This document shows positions 13,508 through 21,397 of a stretch of DNA of 21,578 nucleotides, one piece after another. How positions within the stretch are numbered: the stretch's first letter is position 1; the number at the start of each line of letters is the position of its first letter. Made by a program: the position numbers and the translations under genes. The stretch covers positions 1 through 21,578 of IMG/VR virus record IMGVR_UViG_3300006929_003771; one strand, 5' to 3'. Source of the stretch: a virus. The notes beneath the pieces were generated by a model, which did not search any database, was not told where the DNA came from, and worked only from the letters and a program-made list of their open reading frames with translations.

Positions 13508-15141
13508 TAACTCTAGACTGTGGATGTCAGTTTGATCAAGATGAAGAAGGCAGAATTGTCTTCAGCACTGACATAACAAAAATGAATATGGAATGTCCAA
13601 AGACTTGGGATTTGATCTGCGATGGGAACACAAAAGGTGTTTTTCAGCTTGAGTCCCAGCTTGGGAGATCTTTGGCAAAGCAAGCAAAACCAAAGAATAT
13701 AGAAGAGCTTTCAGACCTGATTGCCATTATGCGTCCCGGATGTCTTGAAGCTGTAGTGAAGGGAAAGACTCTCACTATGCACTATATTGACCGAAAGCAC
13801 AAGGTAGACGCGGTAGAGTACTTTCATGAGGCTTTAGAACCGATTCTCAAAAACACTTATGGTATCCTTGTATTTCAAGAACAGGCCATTCTTATCGCCC
13901 AGCAGATTGCCGGATTTGACTTGCAGGAAGCGGACATCCTTCGCAAAGCAATTGGTAAAAAGAAGGCTAGCGTTATGGCTGAAGTTAAGAAGTCTTTTAT
14001 AGAAAAGTCTGAAGATAAAGGTATTGTGACCAGAGAGGAAGCAGAGGAGATCTTCTCTTGGATTGAAAAGTCTCAAAGATATTCTTTCAACAAATCTCAC
14101 TCTGTTAGCTATGCATACAATGCGTATCTTACAGCATATGCAAAGGCTCACTTTCCGCATGAGTTCTTCACTTCCTATCTGAAGCACGCGGTCGGAAAGC
14201 CCGATACATTCATTGAAGTTCAAGAGCTTGTTAATAACGCTAAGATAATGGGCATTAACACAATGCCTCCAAGTATAATTCATATGAATGAAGAGTTCGA
14301 ACTTATAGATAAGCATCCAAGATATGGCCTTACCAACGTAAAGGGAGTAGGTTCCTCTGTGTTCAAGAAGATGGTAGACTACATGCAGGTTGAGAACATT
14401 GACCCTAAAGAGTGCGACTGGTCCTGCTTCTTAATACTAGTATCCCCGAAAGTCAACAAGAAAGCCTTCGAAAGCCTTATACTGGCAGGAGCCTTTGATT
14501 GTTTTAAAATACCTAGATCAAAGATGCAGCACCATTTTAATATCGTAAAAGAATTCAGCAAGAGAGAGATAGCTTGGCTCATAGAATACAAAAAACAAAA
14601 TCTTTCTGACACAACAGAAGAATGCATACAGGCTATGATTGATGCATCACAGGGCAAGGATAAAAAAAGACCTATCTTCAGGAGAGATAGATGTCCTATC
14701 GTAGAAGACCTTCTAAGAGCGTATGACAATCCCGGATACCAGCTTTTTGACTCAGCATCTTGGTTGGCTAAACAAGAGCAAGAATTACTTGGAATTGCAC
14801 TAACATGCAATAAGGTTGACGAGTATAATACTGACAAAGCAAATTGCACCTGCAAGGAGTTCATTGATGGTTTTGAGAGTCAATATGGAGCCGCTATAGC
14901 TGTTCAGGTAGAGACTGTTAGGGAATGGAAAATAAAGAAGGGTAGAGCCAAAGGTAAATCTATGGGATTTATAACGGCTGGAGATACTAGCTGCATACTT
15001 GACAATATTACAGCTTTTTCTGAAGAATGGGAAAAATATAAGAATCTTCTATATGAAGGAAACACTGTACTCATTAGGGGAAGTCGTGATAAAAATAGAG
15101 GCAGTTTTTTGGTAAAAAGAGTAGAACAGCTAACAAGTTAG
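13504..15141 (+). CDS. dnaE: DNA polymerase III alpha, C-terminal part (fingers, clamp-binding, OB)
   Basis: Second half of the fractured polymerase, 545 residues. After a 45-residue N-terminal extension with cysteines C6, C8, C31 and C39, the alpha sequence resumes at GVFQLESQLGRSL (E. coli VFQLES). The fingers contain LIAIMRPGCLEAV, TYGILVFQEQAI and LRKAIGKKKASVM. RYSFNKSHSVSYAY (192-205) corresponds to the GFNKSHSAAYAL block. A helix-hairpin-helix follows at YGLTNVKGVGSSVFKKM (about 274-290). GYQLFD (411-416), before EQELLGIALT, is a likely sliding-clamp binding motif, and about residues 460-545 form the OB fold. It must work with the N-terminal protein encoded at 10851. The N-terminal extension carries no intein C-terminal HN-Cys junction. 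The start is fixed by ATGA coupling to the exonuclease stop. Confidence 0.9.
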   Translation: MITLDCGCQFDQDEEGRIVFSTDITKMNMECPKTWDLICDGNTKGVFQLESQLGRSLAKQAKPKNIEELSDLIAIMRPGCLEAVVKGKTLTMHYIDRKHKVDAVEYFHEALEPILKNTYGILVFQEQAILIAQQIAGFDLQEADILRKAIGKKKASVMAEVKKSFIEKSEDKGIVTREEAEEIFSWIEKSQRYSFNKSHSVSYAYNAYLTAYAKAHFPHEFFTSYLKHAVGKPDTFIEVQELVNNAKIMGINTMPPSIIHMNEEFELIDKHPRYGLTNVKGVGSSVFKKMVDYMQVENIDPKECDWSCFLILVSPKVNKKAFESLILAGAFDCFKIPRSKMQHHFNIVKEFSKREIAWLIEYKKQNLSDTTEECIQAMIDASQGKDKKRPIFRRDRCPIVEDLLRAYDNPGYQLFDSASWLAKQEQELLGIALTCNKVDEYNTDKANCTCKEFIDGFESQYGAAIAVQVETVREWKIKKGRAKGKSMGFITAGDTSCILDNITAFSEEWEKYKNLLYEGNTVLIRGSRDKNRGSFLVKRVEQLTS

Positions 15142-15167
15142 ATTGAAAAGGACGTTATAATATAGTA

Positions 15168-15614
15168 ATGGATGATCTCATTGAACAAAATATGGGCCTC
15201 GTTGTGTCTGTTGTTAATTCCTTTAACCCGAAAGGACAAGAGGAGAAGGAACAGTACATACAAGCTGGCAGGATTGGTCTTTGGAAAGCTTTAAAAAAGC
15301 ATGACCCCGATAAGTCTGCCTTGTCAACATATGCTTGGAACCCTATAAGGTGGGAGATTATTAAAGAAATAAAGTCTGTCAAGTCATCAAGGTACTTCTC
15401 GGCAGGGACTGTAGAGAAAGAAGAGTACTCTGTTCCAGAAAACTTTTGGGAAGTATGCCCCAACGTTCTCGAAGAAGAGGAGTGTGAAATACTTGATTTA
15501 AGAAGAATGGGATATACTCTACAAGAAATAGCTGACATACTCGGTAGAGGAAGGTCTTATGTAAAAAGACTTATATACAAGGGTATTCAAAAGATAAGAG
15601 AAGCAAATGTCTAA
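15168..15614 (+). CDS. Sigma-70-family small sigma factor
   Basis: A 148-residue protein with the two essential sigma regions. Region 2 spans about residues 1-70: LIEQNMGLVVSVVNSF, then YIQAGRIGLWKALKKHDPDKSALSTYAWNPIRWEI, matching the sigma-70 pattern of an IG-W/L block followed by FSTYAxxxIR. Region 4 is at about residues 103-145: EEEECEILDLRRMGYTLQEIADILGRGRSYVKRLIYKGIQKI, a helix-turn-helix for the -35 element. Regions 1 and 3 are missing, as in ECF-like and phage sigma factors. It probably directs host RNA polymerase to middle or late phage promoters. AAAGGA precedes the ATG by a longer spacing (about 17 bases), so translation may be modest. It overlaps the glycosyltransferase gene by 8 bases. 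Confidence 0.8.
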   Translation: MDDLIEQNMGLVVSVVNSFNPKGQEEKEQYIQAGRIGLWKALKKHDPDKSALSTYAWNPIRWEIIKEIKSVKSSRYFSAGTVEKEEYSVPENFWEVCPNVLEEEECEILDLRRMGYTLQEIADILGRGRSYVKRLIYKGIQKIREANV

Positions 15615-17232
15615 AAAAGTTTTATTCTTAACTGAGTCAAGCCATCTAGCCTCCGGCTTCGGTACATACTCAAGAGAAATTATAAGCAGACTACATGCTA
15701 CGGGCAAGTATGATCTAGCTGAATTTGCATCATACGGATCTCCCGAAGCTGGCAAATCAGTTCCTTGGACGTACTACAATAACTCTCCTGAAAACGAGGA
15801 GGATCATAAAGCCTATGGGCAAAGCCAAGCAAACCATTTTGGAATTTGGAGGTTTGATCAGGTCTTGTTGCACTTCAAACCGGATATTGTGATAACCTAC
15901 CGAGATCCTTGGATGGATGAATGGGTCAGACAATCTCCTTTGAGAAAGTATTTTCATTGGTCTTGGATGCCAACCGTAGACTCTGCGCCTCAAAAAAGAA
16001 GTTGGCTGGACACTTTCTCTACCTGCGACTCCATCTTTGCCTATTCCGAGTATGGGATTAAGGTACTGGAAGAGCAAGGAGGGGGAAAGATACCTATAAT
16101 CGGATGTGCTTCTCCGGGTATACACCCAGATATATATAAACCAGTAGAAGACAAAAGAGCTCACAAAAAGTCTTTGGGGATTCCTGAAGATAGTTTTATC
16201 GTTGGCACAGTCATGAGGAATCAGACTAGAAAACTATTTATAGAGCTTATGAAATCTTTTAGGATATTTTTGGACAATGCGCCAAAGGAGATAGCAGACA
16301 AAACATACTTGTATCTACACACTAGTTATCCAGAAAAATCTGGTTGGGACATAGAAGGAGGCATAATAGAGTATCAGCTTGGATCAAAAGTTCTGAATAC
16401 CTATAGGTGTCGCCAGTGTAAAAGCTGGAAAGCTTCAAAATATGATGGAGTTATAAGCGGATGTCTTAGATGCGGACATAGAACCTCTTTTATGCCAAAT
16501 GTCTCCGATGGGTTAGAAGTAGATGAACTAGTAAGTGTATATAATCTTTTTGATCTTTATGTTCAGTATGCTATCTGTGAGGGGTTTGGTATGCCTCAAG
16601 TAGAGGCCGCTTCTTGTGGTGTCCCGATAGCGGCAACAAATTACAGCGCCATGGAAGATGTAGTTAGTCATACGTCTGGATTTCCAATCTCTATAGATAA
16701 GATGTTTAGGGATATGAATACTGGTGCAGATAGAGCTTATCCAAGCAATGCCCATCTAGCACAGATTATGGAAGAATACTTTTCAAAAGATCAGTCTTAT
16801 AGAGACACAAAGTCTAAAGAGGCTAGGATCGGAGCGATCAAAAGATACGACTGGGACAATACAGCTAGGGTATGGGAAAATCACATAGACAGCTATGTTC
16901 CTCGTGAATACCAAGGAAAATGGGACTCCCCTCCTGCGTTATTAAATATACCCGAACAAATTCCAAGCTTCGACATACATCAAGACTTTGTCAGTTGGTG
17001 TGCAGCCACAATGTTAGATAGCTTTACTATGAACACTGAGGCTAATGGATATCAGATGATGAGACAAGTAGACTCTTTAAATTATGGCTGTGACATACAC
17101 AACAATCTAAGTCCTGTAAATAGAGAAATCATATTTAATAGCTATAAAAATAGGGCAGTTAGATTAAACGAGTCTGAGAAAGTAAGATGCGGCATGCTGC
17201 CTCTAGCTGACATAGGCTATGTACATGAATAA
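15607..17232 (+). CDS. GT-B glycosyltransferase (GT4-like) with inserted zinc ribbon
   Basis: A 541-residue glycosyltransferase of group 1. The N-terminal Rossmann domain starts LFLTESSHLASGFGTYSREI (6-25), the usual acceptor-side start of GT4 enzymes. HWSWMPTVDSAP and SIFAYSEYGIKVLEEQG follow, then the domain linker ASPGIHPDIYKP. The nucleotide-sugar side contains VGTVMRNQTRKL and the family-typical CEGFGMPQVEAASCGVPI, with the E-x7-E pair E325/E333. Between them a zinc ribbon is inserted (C268/C271 and C286/C289, YRCRQCKSWK and GCLRCGHR), which is unusual for the family. About 120 extra C-terminal residues (420-541) are unassigned. It would transfer a sugar from a nucleotide donor to DNA, virion protein or surface glycan; the acceptor is unknown. 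It opens the sugar-related cluster. Confidence 0.8.
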   Translation: MSKKVLFLTESSHLASGFGTYSREIISRLHATGKYDLAEFASYGSPEAGKSVPWTYYNNSPENEEDHKAYGQSQANHFGIWRFDQVLLHFKPDIVITYRDPWMDEWVRQSPLRKYFHWSWMPTVDSAPQKRSWLDTFSTCDSIFAYSEYGIKVLEEQGGGKIPIIGCASPGIHPDIYKPVEDKRAHKKSLGIPEDSFIVGTVMRNQTRKLFIELMKSFRIFLDNAPKEIADKTYLYLHTSYPEKSGWDIEGGIIEYQLGSKVLNTYRCRQCKSWKASKYDGVISGCLRCGHRTSFMPNVSDGLEVDELVSVYNLFDLYVQYAICEGFGMPQVEAASCGVPIAATNYSAMEDVVSHTSGFPISIDKMFRDMNTGADRAYPSNAHLAQIMEEYFSKDQSYRDTKSKEARIGAIKRYDWDNTARVWENHIDSYVPREYQGKWDSPPALLNIPEQIPSFDIHQDFVSWCAATMLDSFTMNTEANGYQMMRQVDSLNYGCDIHNNLSPVNREIIFNSYKNRAVRLNESEKVRCGMLPLADIGYVHE

Positions 17233-18235
17233 AGAAAGAACAAGAATGTATAATGGAATAGTAATATGTAATACAAACTCATCGGGTAGGAAAGAGTTCT
17301 TTTCGGACAATATGATAAAGTCGCTGAAACTTGATGACAGGCTAAATATATTAGTTCAGTCTCTTGATCGGTATGATTACTCAAAAAGTATCAAGTTCGA
17401 TCCTGACTTTGTGATCCAAGATTATCACCAAAATGACTTTTGCATAATACCTGATGCTCTTAATATAGGAATTGTAGAAAATGTATGTAAGGACTCATGC
17501 TCGGACAATTTGAAATTTTTAGACTATGCCGTTGTTAGAACTGAACAGCAGAGAGCACTAGCAAATGACAAGATAAGTGCTTTACGAATGGAAAAAGTAG
17601 CAATAATAAAGCCAACACTACACTTTGAAGCACCTATGGAGTACAATAAAAATGTCATATCTAAATTTATATTTTACTGTACGTCCATGGATAATATTAA
17701 GAGCGCTCTCTACGCATTTTTTAATGCTTTTGGAATCAATGACAATGTGGCATTTGGCATATATCACCATGACCCAAATGAAGTGTACAACTTGGTTCAA
17801 TCCATTAAAACAGAACTAGATATGTATAATGGGGCTGACAGATATCCAGAGGTAATTATTTTCCCGGATTATCATATCGCCCATCAAAAAGGACATTGTT
17901 ACTTGGATTTGTCATCTACACACCTGTTAAATGAACAGACTATGATTGCTACTAAGTTTGGAAATCCAATAGTTATTTGTATAGGCAATGGGTTGCAACA
18001 ATGGCTGCTTAAAGAATGTACCTATGTTACAAGAGCTGATGAAGACTATTTAGACAAAAACATTCCGGGCTTTACTGTTAACAGTCCGGCTCTGAAAAAA
18101 ATCTTAACGTCTATTTTTAAGGACAGGGAAGGCTTCTTAAACAAACAACTTGCTTCCTCAAGTTCATCATCAAAGAACATATTTAGCTACGATAGTTCAA
18201 GAAGCTTAGGGGAATTTATATGTTCGGTAATATAA
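17219..18235 (+). CDS. Putative GT-B-like protein
   Basis: Protein of 338 residues from ATG 17219, with ATG 17225 and 17246 also possible; the ribosome-binding site does not settle it. The fold pattern suggests a divergent GT-B enzyme. An N-terminal half begins with GIVICNTNSSGRKEFFSDNM and contains DPDFVIQDYHQNDF. The C-terminal half has ISKFIFYCTSMDNIKSALYAF, then VIIFPDYHI, then YLDLSSTHLLNEQTMIATKFGNPIVICIGNG (read in pieces), like the sugar-nucleotide side of GT4 proteins where an EAMAxGxPV block is expected. The E-x7-E motif is not clear, so catalysis is uncertain. A serine-rich patch (SSSSSSK) lies near the C-terminus. It overlaps the neighbouring genes by 14 and 16 bases within the sugar cluster. 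Confidence 0.45.
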   Translation: MYMNKERTRMYNGIVICNTNSSGRKEFFSDNMIKSLKLDDRLNILVQSLDRYDYSKSIKFDPDFVIQDYHQNDFCIIPDALNIGIVENVCKDSCSDNLKFLDYAVVRTEQQRALANDKISALRMEKVAIIKPTLHFEAPMEYNKNVISKFIFYCTSMDNIKSALYAFFNAFGINDNVAFGIYHHDPNEVYNLVQSIKTELDMYNGADRYPEVIIFPDYHIAHQKGHCYLDLSSTHLLNEQTMIATKFGNPIVICIGNGLQQWLLKECTYVTRADEDYLDKNIPGFTVNSPALKKILTSIFKDREGFLNKQLASSSSSSKNIFSYDSSRSLGEFICSVI

Positions 18236-19074
18236 ACAGATTAGGTAACAAAGATAGGAAGATAGAAGTACTTGCCGTGAGCTCTCATCATGACGAATAC
18301 TTAATATCCCTATCAAAACTTCCAAACTTAGAGATTTCTGTACATGGAAAATGGCAAGAGGACATTTCTAAAACCCCTGAGAATATTAGAATCATAAGAA
18401 ACACTGGGCTTCCTCATGGGAAATATTTTTTTGATTATCTACTGTGTTTTGGTCAGGCACAAAATGTTGAAGTCTCCAATAGGCTTAAGCATATCGTCAA
18501 CTGTCCCTTGATACATATTAGAGATTCATCGGAACAGACTGGAATGGTGCACCCTTTTGGAATGAAGCCGCCTAATTCCCAAGATATACAATCAGACCAA
18601 GTTGTTTACATAAGAAGTTATGCTTCAACAAATAACTCTCAAAACATCATACCCAAGATGATCAACGTAAGAGACTTGATCGAAAAAGATCCAGAGTCAA
18701 TATGTTTCTTCGGAAATACAGCACAGCATCTAATTAACACATACGTCAATATATTAAAACCATACAAGCATACTAGTTTTTCTACTGACAACCTAACAAA
18801 ATCAGAGATCTTCTTAGATACTACAGTTGGAGTATCAACGTATTCAGAGATGGCTTTAGAATATGGATGTAAAATAGTTGCCCCATATTCCTTAGATATG
18901 GAGTCTTTCGCTGGAGACTCATGTTTCCTGTACAATGGGTTTGAAGAACTTGAAGGAGCTATAAACAGGGCACTAGAATCAAAGATAGACAAGTTTTCTA
19001 TACTGCAGAAGTCTTCTGAAGGTCTGTTAAGTGAGAATGACTTTATTAAAGAATGGGAAAGGATACTTAGATGA
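18220..19074 (+). CDS. Putative GT-B-like glycosyltransferase, degenerate
   Basis: A 284-residue protein with ATG 18220 preceded by AGGGGAA, a strong ribosome-binding site. The N-terminal part (IEVLAVSSHHDEYLISLSKL, then FFDYLLCFGQAQNVEVSNRL) resembles a small Rossmann domain. The C-terminal part has SEIFLDTTVGVSTYSEMALEYGCKIVAPYS and FLYNGFEELEGAINRAL, the order seen in the donor-binding side of GT4 enzymes (variable-xxE-A/G-xK/P-V then a glycine-containing turn). It lacks a full EGFG motif. It may be a non-catalytic partner of the two preceding proteins or an enzyme for a phage-specific glycan. It is coupled by ATGA to the next gene. Confidence 0.45.
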   Translation: MFGNINRLGNKDRKIEVLAVSSHHDEYLISLSKLPNLEISVHGKWQEDISKTPENIRIIRNTGLPHGKYFFDYLLCFGQAQNVEVSNRLKHIVNCPLIHIRDSSEQTGMVHPFGMKPPNSQDIQSDQVVYIRSYASTNNSQNIIPKMINVRDLIEKDPESICFFGNTAQHLINTYVNILKPYKHTSFSTDNLTKSEIFLDTTVGVSTYSEMALEYGCKIVAPYSLDMESFAGDSCFLYNGFEELEGAINRALESKIDKFSILQKSSEGLLSENDFIKEWERILR

Positions 19075-19484
19075 AACTTTTTATATTTTCTGGAAAAGAG
19101 CAAAATGTAATTCCGGGTCAGGCAGGAAAGAACGATGTAGTTTTAGGACACGAGATATCAGAGGCCACCGACTTTTTCTACGATTCTGTTGAAGCGTATG
19201 ACTTTCTTGAGGTGCATCCTGAAGAAAACTGCCTACAGATCCTGCTGTCTAAAGTTACCGCAGGAGGTAAACTTTTATTGCAGGGAACCGAGATATATAG
19301 AGCTACGGAAATGTTGAATAAGGGAAAACTGGGAACAAATGACTTCTCAATGATTGTGACAGGGGGCAGAGTTAGGTGCAATAGCGTACATGAAATTGTA
19401 AACGAATTACAACAAAGTGGTTTTGAAGTTAAGTTTGCAGGAATCACGAACCACTACTATACTATAGAGGCTAGAAGAAAATGA
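19071..19484 (+). CDS. Methyltransferase-like protein, apparently lacking the SAM loop
   Basis: A 137-residue protein. The middle, EAYDFLEVHPEENCLQILLSKVTAGGKLLLQGTEIYRA in pieces, resembles the second half of class I methyltransferases, where an acidic strand-4 motif is followed by a helix and a GGKLLL strand. The end, IVNELQQSGFEVKFAGITNHYYTIEARRK, matches the usual final helix and two strands. The N-terminal GxGxG SAM-binding loop is not present, and only about 65 residues precede strand 4. It may therefore be a degenerate or partner protein, or bind another ligand. It is joined by ATGA overlaps to both neighbours in the sugar cluster. Confidence 0.4.
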   Translation: MKLFIFSGKEQNVIPGQAGKNDVVLGHEISEATDFFYDSVEAYDFLEVHPEENCLQILLSKVTAGGKLLLQGTEIYRATEMLNKGKLGTNDFSMIVTGGRVRCNSVHEIVNELQQSGFEVKFAGITNHYYTIEARRK

Positions 19485-20299
19485 AAATAAACCAAGTACA
19501 TACTATCTGTCGAGACTGCGCCTTTGCTGAATATGTGGATGGGAAGCCTATGGGATGTTCAGCGGGCAGATTAAAAGTATATCAGGACACTGGTGCAGAG
19601 ATTCTTGAAGCATACGATGACGATGACAAAGAATTTTTTGTTATTAATGATAGAATATGTGTTTATCATCGAGAAAAAGAATGGGCAAAACAATTTTCTA
19701 GCTCTGAAGTCTTGAATATTGTAGAGTCGCAGATAAAAAGCCCTTATGCGCTTATTATAAATTTTGATAAGGATTCTACTATAGAAGGATTAACAAAAAC
19801 TTTGAGTAGCCTTGCTGTACAATTTAACAGTCCAAGCTATATAACAATAAATAACTGGGTCGTAGAAAATGTTTATGCCCTAAATAGGAATATCGAGAAT
19901 GCTATAAGTTCTAGTGGTATTGTAGGAATCAAAGGAAAATGGCAAATAAAAACGATATTAGATTCTGATACAAGTTTTCGATCCGCTATAGACTTTGCGT
20001 TTGACACTTTCAAACATATCTCAAAATTCCATTTTTATATATATGTAAACTCCGGTCAAATTTTTCCAGAATCTTTTACAAAAGAAATACATCAGTCTAT
20101 ATTCGATCATGGTAAAAAGCCTTTGCTTTGTGAAGGGATCAATGACTCAGATGACTTTATGTTGGTGAACTACCTTATGCATAAAAAGCATGCGGGTAAC
20201 TCATTTTCTATTAAGCTTGAAGACAAGATCAAGGAATTCGAAGAAGGTTGGGAAAAGCACGTATACTCTATAAAGGATATTTGTTCGTGCCTAATGTAA
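19481..20299 (+). CDS. Hypothetical protein with N-terminal cysteine cluster
   Basis: Unrecognised 272-residue protein in the sugar cluster. The first 65 residues hold a metal-binding candidate: C10-x2-C13, C26 and C60 with H63 (ICRDCAFAEY, PMGCSAG, RICVYHRE), which could bind zinc or an iron-sulfur cluster. The remainder reads as an alpha/beta domain: SPYALIINFDKDSTIEGLTKTL, YITINNWVVENVYALNRNIE, VGIKGKWQIKTILD, FHFYIYVNSGQIFPESF and DFMLVNYLMHKKHAG. This is loosely like GT-A enzymes, but no DxD motif can be assigned. Start and end are coupled to the neighbours by short overlaps. Confidence 0.4.
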   Translation: MKINQVHTICRDCAFAEYVDGKPMGCSAGRLKVYQDTGAEILEAYDDDDKEFFVINDRICVYHREKEWAKQFSSSEVLNIVESQIKSPYALIINFDKDSTIEGLTKTLSSLAVQFNSPSYITINNWVVENVYALNRNIENAISSSGIVGIKGKWQIKTILDSDTSFRSAIDFAFDTFKHISKFHFYIYVNSGQIFPESFTKEIHQSIFDHGKKPLLCEGINDSDDFMLVNYLMHKKHAGNSFSIKLEDKIKEFEEGWEKHVYSIKDICSCLM

Positions 20300-20691
20300 A
20301 TCCTGAGCCTAGAGTAGTCGTAGCAAGCAAAAGCTTATACAGTCCTAACCAGAGCTATCAGAACTTAAGAACTTGGATCTGCGTTGGCGAAAGGGATACG
20401 TTCTTCCATGAAAAGTATAATGATGAGCCTTCATGCTCAATCTTTGTGTGTATGGAAAGAAGCCATATATGGAATAGCCCAACATCTATTTGTCAGTTAG
20501 TAGATCTATATCTCAAAGAGAATGATTTGGCAGCATGTAATCTTGAGGATGAAGATGGAGAAATAGCAGGGGTTGTGATATTCAAAGAATCCGGGGCTAC
20601 TATGGAAAATTTAGCTGAAGTATTCGCAACTGACAATTTAAGAACAGAAAATATCACAGGCCTTGTAGAGAAGCTGAAAACCAATGGCTAA
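20287..20691 (+). CDS. Hypothetical protein, likely GTG start
   Basis: Unknown protein. The open frame begins earlier, at TTG 20248, but GTG 20287 is preferred: AAAGGA lies 9 bases upstream and the overlap with the previous gene falls to 13 bases. This gives 134 residues. Features are YQNLRTWICVGERDTFF, CSIFVCMERSHIWNSP, a helix ICQLVDLYLKENDLAACNLE, and EIAGVVIFKESGATMENLAEVF. It resembles an alpha/beta domain, possibly a nucleotide- or sugar-recognition module. It overlaps the nucleotidyltransferase by 8 bases, so the two may act together. No catalytic motif is visible. Confidence 0.4.
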   Translation: MPNVNPEPRVVVASKSLYSPNQSYQNLRTWICVGERDTFFHEKYNDEPSCSIFVCMERSHIWNSPTSICQLVDLYLKENDLAACNLEDEDGEIAGVVIFKESGATMENLAEVFATDNLRTENITGLVEKLKTNG

Positions 20692-21397
20692 GCATGATAT
20701 AAAGACAAATGCTGAAGATTCCATCATGGTAGTAATACCTGCCGCAGGTGTGGGTAGGCGTATGAAGTCATATGGTCCAAAACCCCTGTTACAGATAAAC
20801 AGAGAGACTGTTCTTAAGAGACAAATAAGAATAGTAAAAACTGTCATAGCCAATCCAAAGTTTACAATAGTGTGTGGATTTGAATGTGACAAAGTGATGG
20901 ATTCATGCCCAGATTATGTCATTAGGCTAGAGAACGAGAATTATGATAAAACAAACATAGCTAGGAGCCTATCAATAGCTCTAAGGTCGATAAACTCAAG
21001 AAGAGTACTTATAATAAATGGAGACCTAGCTTTTGACAAGCTCGCTATATCTAATTTAGATTTTAATTCATCTTGCATATCAGCCTCTGAAGATTTAGAT
21101 AAAGAATCGGAAGTCGGATGCATCGTAGATGGAGAGGGCAATCTAACTAACATGATGTATGACCTCCCTCTTAAATGGAACCAGATAACTTACTTGCAGG
21201 ATTCGGTGCTTGAAGAGTTTAAAAAACAGTGCTTCAATAGAAAGCATAGCAAACTGTTCTCTTTTGAGATAATGAACAAAGTTATATCTAAGGGACACAA
21301 AATAAAGTGTATTGTGAATGAGCAATGCAAGGTAATTGATATAGATACGTCTAAGGACTTGATTAAGGCAAACAAGTATTATGATACTAATAGATAA
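20684..21397 (+). CDS. Sugar or choline-type nucleotidyltransferase
   Basis: A 237-residue NTP transferase of the GT-A/NTP_transf_3 type. The signature is VVIPAAGVGRRMKSYGPKPLLQI (16-38), with the GxGxR-M loop and the KPL lysine. The segment ENYDKTNIARSLSIAL (85-100) resembles the ENxxYxxTN segment of LicC-like phosphocholine cytidylyltransferases. VLIINGDLAFD (108-118) carries the metal-binding aspartate (D114). Near the C-terminus, CKVIDIDTSKDLIKANKYY resembles the IDTPEDL end typical of the family. It would activate a sugar phosphate or phosphocholine as an NDP/CDP donor for the glycosyltransferases upstream. The substrate cannot be fixed by reading alone. Confidence 0.75.
   Translation: MAKHDIKTNAEDSIMVVIPAAGVGRRMKSYGPKPLLQINRETVLKRQIRIVKTVIANPKFTIVCGFECDKVMDSCPDYVIRLENENYDKTNIARSLSIALRSINSRRVLIINGDLAFDKLAISNLDFNSSCISASEDLDKESEVGCIVDGEGNLTNMMYDLPLKWNQITYLQDSVLEEFKKQCFNRKHSKLFSFEIMNKVISKGHKIKCIVNEQCKVIDIDTSKDLIKANKYYDTNR

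Noticed and set aside
12640-13560. Split intein at the DnaE break
   Set aside because: The first protein ends in ordinary polymerase sequence (DKIMEMPEIIRNTYKVPV) and the second starts with MITLDCGCQF. No intein N block with a leading Cys, no TxxH block and no C-terminal HN-Cys junction is visible, and there is no room for about 100 intein residues.
13834-14316. Long minus-strand open frames opposite the polymerase and other genes
   Set aside because: They lie fully antisense to well-supported coding genes, have no recognisable domains and no ribosome-binding context, and are best explained as shadows.
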